Assembly: GCA_022113835.1 (NCBI GenBank)
Contig: JAILWY010000005.1
Span: 7,582,501-7,646,500 of the forward strand
Direction: 5' to 3'
From: Atopsyche davidsoni
Lineage: Eukaryota > Arthropoda > Insecta > Trichoptera > Hydrobiosidae
Length of the DNA: 64,000 nt
Shown: piece after piece, positions 13,101-26,100 of the stretch
Layout: each line of letters starts with the position of its first letter
Numbering within the stretch: position 1 is the first letter of the stretch
Position numbers and translations under genes: made by a program
The notes under the pieces: model-generated
Database searches by the model: none
Told to the model about the DNA's origin: nothing
The model's input: only the letters and a program-made list of their open reading frames with translations

Positions 13101-16100
13101 ATAGTTAAACCTTAATTAAAAGTATAAAAATATAATTTAAAAATTATTATGTACAGAATCAAATCAGTTATACTTTTTAATCTTATTTAATACATATCTC
13201 AGTAAAACTACTTAAATTTAATATATAAATGAAGAATAAATTGATCCTACAAAAAAAAGTTGTAATAATATTCAACAAATCAAAAACATTTCATAATATA
13301 TTAAAACAGTTTATCATTTTTTTCTATCTACGAAATGAATCACAAATGATTTCAAGATGTCAATATTTATTATATTATTTTATAAATACAAGATTGGATG
13401 AATTTTATTAGAGTATATTATACGATGACATTAATCGTAATTTTCCTTGTTGCTCTTCGTATGCGAGTCCTTACCCCAGTTCTGACTGCTTTTGGAACGA
13501 CCCCAGTTTGAGTGCCCAAAGTGCTTTGTTTTGAATCGGTATAAAGAAAAATTGCCAACCGGAACCTTATATTTTGCATTTGGTCATGTGTATAGAAGTG
13601 TGCTGTGGTCGGTATGCATGTGTAATGGTGTTGATTTTTTCCCGTTGACTCGCTCAGTCCGAAGAGGCCGTGCAGCAACAAGTAAACGGGACAGACTCTG
13701 ATACTTCTCAAAAGAAGATCATTGAATTACAAACTACCGTAGAACAGCAGGTTTGATTATTATTGTTTATTATTATTTCTTAAGAACATGAAATCATTAT
13801 TTTATGTCTCTTTCATCATATATTTAACAGCATTATATGCATTTATTTATTATTATACTCTATGGACGCATTTTATTAGGATCATTGGGCTTCAACCGGA
13901 TGTGATTATATTTTAGAATTTATTGAAATCAATGGGTTTTTTTTTGTTTATTACTTTTTTGAATTTACATGTATAGCATGATTGTATATCTGTTTTGAAA
14001 TAATTGATGTAAATTTATTTTACCTATTGTAAGATTTATTTATTAGATGTTTGCTTTTATTAATATTTGATATTTAGCTACAAATGTATCTATTTTAATT
14101 TGATGCAGCAATAATAATGCACACGGTCAGTTCTCTTTAATAATAGAAGTGACCAACAGATAAAATTTTATATTAGCAGGCAAAATAACATGTAGCAATT
14201 TTCAAAATTTATTATTTGGGATTATAGAATGCACATTAACTTTTACTAATAACCTTGATATTATATCAATAATGCTATTTTAATAATTTCGTTTTTTATG
14301 AGCTTAATACTACACATAAAAATTAAGAATTCTTTTTCTAAACTTTTGATTATTTCATTTTTCAGTTTATTTATTTATTTATTTTAATATATTTATATTA
14401 ATTTTTCTCATTAAATTATCATATCTTAAATCAATTATGAGACTTTTTCAGTGCCTGTTTTTACGCATTTAAAATCCTTTGAAAATACTATTTTACGTAA
14501 GAAATGTTAGTTAATCAATTTGATCACAAAAATAAAACCTACATGTGCACTGAAAAAGTAAATAAAGATGCATAACACACTCACTGGGTCGATTGCCTTG
14601 CAGTCTGGTGAACTGAGCTCCTGGCAGCGTCGAGTGGCGGAATTGACAACTCGAATTGGTGACCTCGAGGACGGTCTCAACAAGGGACAGCGCGAGCTCA
14701 TGAAGAGCCAGGAGCAGTGCAGCAAACTTCAGCGAGACTTGCGAGAGAATGTGGCCCAAAAGGGTGACCAGGAAGAACGGATCGCCACACTCGAGAAGCG
14801 CTACCTCAATGCACAACGGGAATCCACCTCCCTGCATGACCTCAATGAAAAGCTTGAGCAAGAACTGCAGCACAAAGAGGCACAGCTCAAAGTAAGGATC
14901 CTCAAAACTTAATAGTTTTTCTCATATTTACCAAAAACACTTGTTTTTTAATCAACCCAATACCTCATAGTTAAATGTAAAACATGAATTCTTGATTAAT
15001 ATGTTGCCATTATTTTATGATAGTTAACATTGATTATAAGTACTAAATCAATGGTCCTTTTGACAGCACAACAAACTTTTTGAAAAAATGCAATGTAACC
15101 AACACATTGGAGTAAATTTGTGAAATTATCTGATAATTTATCTTTCAAATCATACTTTACAGCTTCAAGAGGAAAAGATCGCAGCCATTGAAGAGAAGCT
15201 TGAATTATCATCTCAGAAGCTTGCTCAGCTATCAGCCTTACCAGAGATGGAAGAGCAACTCAAAGCCCGTATGGAGGCTCTCAGTCAGGTGGGGGGGATA
15301 CTACGCTACAGATATTTATGTCATATTTCATTTAAATGTTTGCATTTTTTATGCTAAGATCATTTCTAACAGAATCCTTTCAATCCATTCTTACTTTCAT
15401 AAGTTATCTCATACTGATAAGATTTTGTCTTTGGTGAAGGCACAGGAACGCCACGGGTCAGCTGAAGACAGAATTCAAAGGTTGGAGGCGACTCTGGACG
15501 AGAAGAATGCTGAGCTCATGAGACTCAATCAGCGGCTGCGAATGAACGAAGAACACAACACTCGGTTGTCTGCCACGGTTGATAAACTACTCTCAGAATC
15601 CAACGATAGGTCAGTTACTTTAAACATTATCCATAGCACTTTAGTCCAGTTGATAGTGTTTATTTCAAACATTCGTAATGTTAAATGTAAATATTTCATT
15701 CTTATTAGTATGAATTATAAAATTATCACATTTTGAATAATTTCAATTTTTTATTATTGAATCCCAGATCTGAAAATTAATATTTTTAATGGAAACTAAT
15801 TTTTGTTGTCACCCAAGTCTCCGTTAGCATTTAAATGATCATGCTGTGTATAAATACTTACTAGTATATTTATTTTTTAAGTTAGCTTTAAAATCACAAG
15901 AAATAAATTATGGCACTAGAGTGAAATTTTAGTTAAAATTTGATTAAAGTCAATCTATCCAAAACAAAACTACTTTAATAGATTACTAAGCTTTTTCAAA
16001 TTAGTATAAATTTTAATTGACTGTTTTCAATTAATATATTTCTATGTTTAGATTGCAAGTCCACCTAAAGGAGCGCATGCATGCACTGGAAGAAAAAAAT

Positions 16101-17068
16101 GCACTTACACAGGAGCTTGAAAGAGCTCGCAAGGCAGCTGAGGAGCTTCAAGCCGAAGCAGCAGCCGCAGCCAAGGAACTTGCCAAGTGCCGACTGGAGA
16201 CCGACGGCGCCAGAAGACAACTTCTGCAGCAAGAAATTGCATTTAATATCCAGCAGACGGACGCCCTCACTCGCTCTCTGTCTCCTGGTGCTGTTCAGCC
16301 CCAGAGCTTCTCTAGGAGCGCAAGTCATACTAGCTTTGACTCACGGCACCAGAGCAAGGTTTGTAATTGTGACATTTATATATATTTTTTTTTAAATTTT
16401 GATTTCTCTTCTTTCTATATTTTATTGAGTTCATTATTAATTGTTCCATGGATACTTTCAGATGGATGGCATGCATCGTGGCATGGGAGACAGTGGAGGA
16501 GAGTGGGAGAAACTACAGCAAGCCCATGTCCTGGCCAACGTTCAACAGGCCTTCGATGTCAGTAGCGATGTTGAGGTTTGCTTGTCACTCACACCTCATT
16601 CCATCCACTATCAATACACTGAAACCAGAGGATTGACTGAATTTACTTTATAATGGAAGAGAAAAGTTTTAGTTAATATCCAACAGACAACATAAAGGCT
16701 CTAGATCAGTGGTTCCCAACCCTATGCCCGCGGGCATCGATAAAATAATTATTTAAGTTTACAAAAAAATTTTATGAAAAAAATTAACCCTTTGAACTCC
16801 GGACTTTTTTGTTTGTTTGTTTTTTTTTTAATTTAACAATATGAATACGTCCGAATAGCAGCAATTACTTTGCAAAACTGACCAAAAGGGTTTATACCTG
16901 CTCCAATACGCACCTAGACTTCTTATAGGGTAAACAATAAAAGGTGCACTATGGCGACCTATAGTTACGGAGTTACAAAGAAATTTACCTTGTCGACACA
17001 TTGTTGCCAACGGAGTGGAAAGGGTTAATATTTAGTTAATTAAACAGGAAAATATATGCGAAAATAAT

Positions 17069-17105
<37 letters not shown>

Positions 17106-20100
17106 GTATTCTTACCTGTTTGCAATTTTTTGCTATATTATTGACTATGTCCAACTATAAATATAACTTGAAAAAATAAATGGTGCCCGCCGCCCGACTC
17201 TATTATTTAAAATATGTTGAATTTAACCACTTTTTATCTATCTTACAAAATATTTATGCATTTTATCCTGGATTCATTGTATTGTTGCAACAACATTATT
17301 CCTTAGAAGATTCTACTTTTAATAAAATACAATTATCAATGAAACTACAGCACTTCAACAAAATTGAGAACATTGTATGGATTTTTTCCACTGTAATTGT
17401 CAAATGTTAACAAATTTACTGTAAGCTTATCAGATGATATAAGTAAATTTCAATTTAAATGAACATGTCACAGTCATTATTACTTTGACTCTAGAATCAC
17501 ATGCTATCAATTTTATTGAAATTGCCGTGGTAGCATACCAGAGATTTTTGGATAGTCGAAATCTCTAAACCTAGGTCTAACCTATCTACATAAAGTTTAC
17601 ATTTCAGTTGCGAGACTATCATTCCCATTTCACATCGTCGACTCATAAATCACTACTCTTATCATCAGCTTAACACGTTCAATGCATTCAGCTCACATGT
17701 GAGGCATGTGCCAAATGTTCTCATGTGCCCTCTATTTATTTCCACCGCTTTATGACACTAGTGTAAACCAGCTATAATTCGAGAAACATGTAGAAAAATG
17801 TCTACTATTAATTATTTTGTTAATTGTGGAAAAAAAATATGCAGAAAACGTGTTGACCAATCAAATCAAATAATGCAATTTAACAGGAACTATGATGCTT
17901 GCTGTGAATCAATAGAATGTTTGGTTTTTTCAGAATGATGATGGGGATAGTATATTCAGTGCAGTGGCTGAGGCTCTGTCTCCAGGGGGGGGCGGCTCTG
18001 GCCACACAGACGCCGCAGCTCTGGCCCTCATGCTGCAGGAACAACTGGACGCTATCAACAACGAGATCCGCCTCATACAAGAAGAAAAGCAGACCACTGA
18101 AGCACGTGCTGAAGAACTCGAGTCCAGAGTTAGTATTGTAAATAATACATTTTTATATTTTGTTCTAAAATATACTCTCTCTTCTGTCTTTCAATTCATT
18201 TGGATAAGTTTTCATATTGAATATATTTTTTAAAACTAATTAATATATTAAAAAATTAACAGTCTAATACTAAGGATTTTTTCTTAAAAAAAATTCCAAC
18301 TCAATATTATCAAAACCTTATTATACATGTTATAATCTTATGTATTTCAAAAATTTAAATACTAATTTCAATCTTTTACGCTTTGCACTAAATTAAAAGT
18401 TGAGAGGAAGACCTACTACTCATAAAGCATTCTACATAAGACCTGGCTTATATTAATGGAGTTTCACAGCGGTACTTTCACAATTTTTAAAGTTCCTATG
18501 GAATGCTGATTATTATTATATATTATACAATGACAGGAAAATAAGTTGTGTCGCTTACGTCACATGCATAGAATACAATCTCCACAACATGTTGGTTTTA
18601 ATCTATTACTGTATTCTTTATATTTTGCTTGTAAAAACCTCTTGAATTTTAAGAAAGACGAAGGGCTTGGCTACCATGAAAATATCTGACCATAATTAGG
18701 CCTATCGAGAGATTCAGAGACCAATGCCTTGAGATGAGTGCAGTCCAGGGGCTTGCAATTCTTAGGGTCTGCTTGAAAGATTCTTTTACACAATTATAAT
18801 GCTCATACTGTTCCCAATCGTCTGCTTGCTAGACCAGATCTGATAGGAGGATGCATTTACAGCCTTTGATACTCTCTCAAGGAGCAAAGCCACCAGCCTC
18901 CTCGATAAACAGAAATCCTTAAAATTCAACTGCATCTCAATTGATCACAAAGCCATTTCTCATAATGGAATTAGAAAGAAATGATTTTGATTTCCGAAAG
19001 TGGCACCAAATGTAGTTGATTCTATTTTTTAGTTTCAATTAGCATTCCTCAACTAATTAGCTACAGTCTTGGATGATGATGTGCGACTTGATCTTCAGCT
19101 TTTTTCCTCTAAACAAAAATCCGCTGTGAAATTTCAGTTGATATTAGCTAGGCCCAATATAATGTTATTAATTCCTTTACTCCTCAAAGTCTGATGGAGA
19201 CTTTATGATGTTCCAGGTGGGCAGCTACGAGCACATGAATCTTGTGGCTCGTGGGCGAGGTGCCTCTCCTCCTGGTGCGCCACCCCCCCACACTCCCCTG
19301 TCAGGCGCCTCCACCCCTCAGCAGCGCCATTCCCCCTCTCGCCAAGATCCCTACATGCTGCACAAATATCACACGGTAGGACCTTATCCCAACTTCATCT
19401 ACATTTTTACCGATCCAGCTGTATGCCATCTCACTGGCAATATAATTACTAACAAAATCAAACTTACACAGTTTTTTTCAAACCTCACATTTTTTATTTA
19501 CTTGGTTTTGTTGACACAACAATAATCGCCCCATGAACTGTCATGTGACAATTTTTGTTATCAAACATTGTGAAGGATGTTGCAACAAAAAGTGAACTTG
19601 GTTAAAAATATCATCGGCAGTAATGGTCATAGAAAGCAAAGGTACCAATAATTTATAAACTAATATTATTTTGTGATAGTAAATTAATAATACTTTATTT
19701 TACTGATTGTTTTTAACTTTCCAAACTGTCAGTTTTAATGTTTATAAATGTAAACTTAACCATGACAATCATATGAGTTTAGTGGCATGTTTTAAATTGA
19801 ATGGGCTAAATTTTAATATTTTTAAGAATGTTTTGGCTGAGGGTTTTATCTAATAAATGGATCAAAATAACCGGATGTACTAAATAACTGAAAATAATCA
19901 ATGTTCAAAACTTAGCGACTGGCAAATTGCACACCATTAGAATTTTCGTGGGGCTCTTTTTTTTTGAGTTCCAGCATAATAAGTGGTATGGCTATGTTGG
20001 GTTTTAAGGATGTTCATATTTCAATTCAAAAAAACTTTTGTACAGAACATGATGATTCTAGTGTTTGCCTTGTTTGACCTTGTACATGTGAAGAGATGCT

Positions 20101-23100
20101 TTAGTGAGTAAGTTAGCCTAAGTACATGAGGTGTCCTGGACAGGCTCCGGCGTCCATGTCACCGGCTCACCTGCACAGCTTCCCGTCGGCGCCCGGGGGC
20201 CTCCCGCCCCTGCCCGCCCACGCCCTCTCCGAGTCCATGCCCAACAGTCAGGTATTGCAGCCACACCAAACACAGCTACTAGGGGACTACCGAGGTCTGC
20301 ATATGGGGCCCAGGGTAGCGGGAATAACAAAAATTTGTAAAGCACTTCTATAATTTTTACAATGGTATAATATACCTATACAATCTTTACTATTGAAAAT
20401 ATACTCTTTGTTTGTTATTCCTGCTGTGCTCACTTTAATGAGACCTCCTTTGCACTGATCATGCATATCAATATTAATCGATTAGTTACCACCACCACAA
20501 ACTCGGTGAGCTCACACACATGCATCCTCGGGTTGCTTGTGACCTACAGTAACTTTCATACGCTTGTATTGGTCATTGGAGTGGAATCTGTATCTGTTAT
20601 CAAATTAAAAAATATTTGTGTTTATTTCAGCAGTGAGAAAATTTAATAATTATATTTCTTAGGAGTTGGGAATTCACTAAACTAAAAAAAATATTAACAC
20701 ATTGTGATCGGGTGATTTTTTTGTCACCTAGGGGCTGAGATCGGGGGTTTTTTGGATATATACGTCTCAAATTACAGTTTCTGTAAAATAGCCATATCTT
20801 TCGAACTATTGAGTATTTTTCAAAAAAACTTTTAGTGTCTTAATCTAAAATAATTGCTTTATTTATTTATTATACATACATGCTTTGTACACAAAATTAC
20901 TATACAATAAATGAAATGGAAAGCGAAAAACACACTTTTACGATCAAAATTACATTGTTATAAAAAATCACAATACTTTTTGAAAATTTTTATTAGATCT
21001 AATCAGAAACAAAACAACCTAATAATGCGTCAACGTATGATAGTATGACGAAAATAGTATCACAGTGTCACTGAAATAAGGGAGAGAGTCAACTAGTAAT
21101 AACTATTGTGTTCTGTTGGTATAGTTTACCGTTATTTTTTATGACCATGGTTTCAAATACTTCGATATTTGTTTGTGTCTAATGTTTGTAAACAGCTGGC
21201 AAAAGATACGGCACCGGTACCTGCTCGGGTAAAGCGAGCGTTCATCCGTTTCCCGTACACCACGGCCAGTCTATGCAGAACGCATAAATGCGTCTCCCGG
21301 CCTCTACCGCCAGGCAGCGAGGAACGCATTTATGCGTCTCCCGATCACAATATGTTAATTTTAATTTTAAAACTACTTGCAGTCAGCAGCACTGAGAGCA
21401 ATTATAAAACAATCAATATTTTTTTCATTATAAATTCTAATATCCACTGATTTGAATACATAAATATTTTGACGAATATAATGTAAATTAATCTTTCAAA
21501 ATATAAATGATATAATTTCATTAAACCCAAATTGTATTATGCTTAAAACATAAGTTTATGTTTTGTCAAGATTGTATTTATACTAAGCTTGAATGAAATG
21601 TTTACCATGATTTTGTTGCATTTCAACATGCTTCAATATTTTATTGGGTTACTAAACAGACAGTCAACAGAATGGTTGAACACATGCTTTTATAACGACA
21701 CCTTACGTTAGGCAAAGATGTTAAAACTACTTGATGCTAATCGCTTCGCTCAGATGTAATTTTTCACATCAAGTAGCTTAAGAGCTTTAGCATCTATGTC
21801 TTGCCTTAGATTTTATGTTGGTCAGTCCATTCATTGCGATAATTGCTTTATTAACGAGAAGACAGATGAGATGGTCGACTGTCTCTCGTACCATCTGATA
21901 CCACTGTACCTAGTGTAATGACGTTTGACCCGCTTGTGAACATAACAGCATCTGCATGTAACTGTGCAAGCTTGGACATCAGTTTACGAATGAGACTGGT
22001 TTATCTGAACCTAAAATGAGCTTTATGATTAAAGATGGGCATAATCCAATATTCTATTATATTTTTTACTTGTAATAATACAATGATCGAGTTAATTTGA
22101 TGGTTAAAAATTCATTAATTTAGTATTTTAACTCTGTAATTTTATTGTATAGGCCATCAGAAGGTTACCAGATATCAAGAAAAATAATGACTCTTTGGAA
22201 AATTTTATATAAACTTTGTTAATTATTTACATGCTTAATTGAATTTAGCAAATTATCATGATAAGTTGATTATGCCCATCACTGTTTATAACAATTGGCT
22301 GTGCTTATAATGTTAAGGTTAGCAAAATTATTATGGCTACTTCTATTCTTCTTCAAAAAATAATTTATGAAAATGCTAACTGCTGTGTACTTACTATAGG
22401 AATAAATAAGGCTTGGTTTATGTCAGCAGAAAATTTTCAGTAATGTGTCTGTATTTTTTCCTATATTCCCATTAAATATAATAATGTATAGAAACAAGCA
22501 ATTCCTTTACTTACTGCAGAATTTCCGCTGATAAAAGTCAATCCTAATTATGAGGAACTCATATGTAAATAGAAAAATAAAATGCAATTTCATAATATTT
22601 TAAGTATGTCGAACCCTTGAATTATTTTTATTTTGCCCTTATAGGAAATGAGTCTGAATAGAATAGAATTACTTAATAGACATCAATTGTAATGGATTTG
22701 TAAATAAATAATTCCATAATGAAGATTTGCAGATTTGAGTAGGAATATTACTTGGGAATATATGTAATAGTGTTATTATGAATGTAGGTATAAGTATTCT
22801 AGGTCAGCATGAATTTACTATACGTTTAAAAAATATGAAAATAATTTAATCTGTACTATAGTTACAATTTAACTTATCGTAATAATAATGAAGCATATGA
22901 CCCGTTGCCAACAATTATGTTTTTTTTCTGTGAAGTCATTATTTGAATTTTTTTGGTTTCACTGTAGACACTATTTTTGGTTTTCATATTTCTGATTTAA
23001 TTTAATTATCTTTTTGCTTAAAGCTTTTAAGTCTAACTAATTTAAAGAAACAGATTTAATATATTCTGATAAGCCTAGACATATAAATTAGCAAAACTAG

Positions 23101-26100
23101 CTTGTGTTTTGCATGGGAATTGAGTATTCAGTAACTAGTTACAAATCTCAATATTTAATGACTTCCACAATTCCCCTAGTGTGCACCCATACGTCCATAA
23201 GCTGAACTGGCAGTAGACACTTGGTTGATGCTGATGTGTGATTACAGCTACAGCTCAGCGGGTCAGAGGAAACCGTGGGAGCAGGCGGCGCGGCCTCTCC
23301 CCTCACGCAGCGCTCCCTCCGCCTGGAACGAGTGGCTCAAGCCCTGCAGTACGAACAGGAACAACTAAGGAGGTACGAGCATTGTTCTGACTTTTTCAAC
23401 CAGCTATAATTTTTTCTTATATTTTACATAATTTCATTTGAAAGACTTAATAACTCCATACTTGGTAATAAGATAATTTACAAAATATACTTGATTTAAG
23501 AGTATTGCAACAATACTTAAAAAAATAAATAGTATTTACTGATCTGTTGTTCACCTTCTTGTGTATTTTTTTGAAATTCATTTAATACTCTTATTAAGTA
23601 TCGGAATGTCTCTCTGTTGTGCTCCCTATTCTCCTAGAAGGACTGGCGCGGCGGGCACGCTTTCCGGCTTCCCGATTCACAGGTGCATTTTCTCCCCATA
23701 CCCCCACTTCGGGGACTTCAGCCTTCATACCACCCCGAGTTCCGACAGCTCCGAGGGGTGGGACCACTTGCGTCCACTCGTGCACAGCCAATATTATAGC
23801 AGCAGTGACTCCAGTAGCACTCCCGAAACAGTCTATGCAGATGTCAAACACTATCTTCTGCATCATCCAAGCCCTTGTACATCTATATGTTACATCAACT
23901 ATTTGTGATTCTTAGAATAAATTTTCTTATGTTGATAAAATTCGTTTTTCAATTTGTATTCTGAAATCACAACAAATATGTTAAAATATTTACACTTCTG
24001 AGTTTGTGTATAACTTTGATACTTAGCTTCGGTAAAGCTAGTTATAGAAAATTATTATAATAAATTGTTTTGGAAGCAAATAGTATTGGCTTAGCACATT
24101 TTACCTCACAAAAATTATTACCCTTTACGAAATAAGGTTTTTTTGCTTAGTGAAATGACCTTGCTTAGTTATTTTCCATAGCCTTGTACATAATAATCGA
24201 GGCTTTCTAACAACCTTTTTTAAGAAACAATATTCTGCCTTAAAACTACGGTGAATATTTATTAATTAGCAATGCACTGCTACATAGCTAACTGCCTAAT
24301 ATTCTTTAACTAGTAGCTAGGGCTTAAGTGGCTTAAAAAGCTAGAGCGTGTGTTGACCCCATATTTTTCACAGCTCGAGCCAGGAGTCGCTGGGAGTTTC
24401 GCTGGGCCCCATGGGGTCACCATCGCAAGCTGCACAAGCCCACCACCAAAAGAAACGTGGAATTAAGAGTTCACTCGGCAGGTTCTTCAGCAAAAAAGAA
24501 AAGGTATAATATAAAGGAAAATAAGCTATTCTTCCTGATGTACATAAATATTTATGATATTACCAAATTCAATTTTATTGATTTTGCACATTACAATTGG
24601 TATATTTTGATCAATTGGGGAAATAATGATGATGTCCATCACAGGCGAAGGGAGCGAAGGAATCACTGGGAGGAGAGCTTTCCATGTCCGCCATGTCTGG
24701 GCTCTCTCAGCTGGGCGGGCCTTACTACCCCGAGGGGCCCGACGATATGGGAGGCTCCATGCTGGGAGGATCAATGCTGGGTGCTCCCCCGCACACGCGT
24801 GCTGCCGCTGTCGCCGCTCAAGCTCAGGCCAAAGCAGAATACAGCAGAAAGAAAAACCCGTGAGTCTACTATTATTACCATGAGTATCTATGTGTTAAGT
24901 TCTCTTCGGTAGGCAGGCATGGTTCTTTAGCAAATTTTACTAAAAGTTAAGAGAACTTTTTTATAGTTTGATTATTCTATAGGTTTTAATTAAAATAAAT
25001 ATTTGAATAAGATGGTTTTTAATGTTTTCAGTCGAGAGCGTGATTACCGACACGAGTTGCTGGGTGAGGCTATGAAGGCTGGAACTCCATTTGCATTGTG
25101 GAATGGGCCCACCATCGTGGCCTGGTTGGAGCTGTGGGTGGGCATGCCTGCCTGGTACGTAGCCGCCTGCCGAGCCAACGTCAAGTCCGGCGCAATCATG
25201 AGTGCCCTTTCAGACCAAGAGATTCAGCGAGAGATCGGTCAGTGCCTCACTATTATACTTCCTCTTGATCAACACAGTATTCACAGACGAGAGAAAACCA
25301 ATTCAAAAAGAAAATATTTCTTAAAAGACGTACCCCGATTTGTATGCCTCCAGCACCACAATGAGGTGTTGCCATTACATTAATTTTTTATAAATAAATT
25401 TTCAAATATGAAAAATTAGCACTCTCTCAAAATATGCTATGCAAACTAGATTATTCTCATAAAATATTCTTAAATGTATTAACTGTGTAGGTATAAGTAA
25501 CCCGCTGCACCGCCTCAAGTTGCGGTTGGCTATCCAGGAGATGGTGTCTCTGACCTCTCCCTCAGCGCCCCCCACAGCACGGACCACGCTGGCCTTCGGG
25601 GACATGAACCATGAGTGGGTCGGCAACTCCTGGCTGCCTTCCTTAGGTTAGTCAATCCTCTACTTATCTTCAATTTTGATTATTATATTTATACTAATTA
25701 GATAAATAACAAGTAATCAACATAATATAATCATAATAATTTATCTTCAACATAATGAAATAATCTAGCGAAAAATTCTCCAGTAATAATACTCTTCTCA
25801 CTGTATGTTATTATCATTCTTCATATTGTATTACACTTTAATTCTCCAATTTGACAGAAGAGTAAATATATTTAACCATATCATTTATAATTTCAGGAAT
25901 GCCCCAGTATCGCACAACTTTTATGGAGTGTTTGGTAGATGCTAGAATGTTGGATCACCTCACCAAAAGAGACTTACGAACACAATTGAAAATGGTTGAC
26001 AGCTTTCACAGGTACGCGCTACAATCTTCAATTGGTTGTTTTTAATAAAAATTAAAATTACTTTGGAAAGTATTTGTATAATATAGTATATGTGCTGGGT

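Noticed and set aside
24457..24912. 151-residue plus-strand open frame
   Set aside because: It is read-through of two Liprin-alpha exons and the intron between them, in the wrong frame for the second exon.
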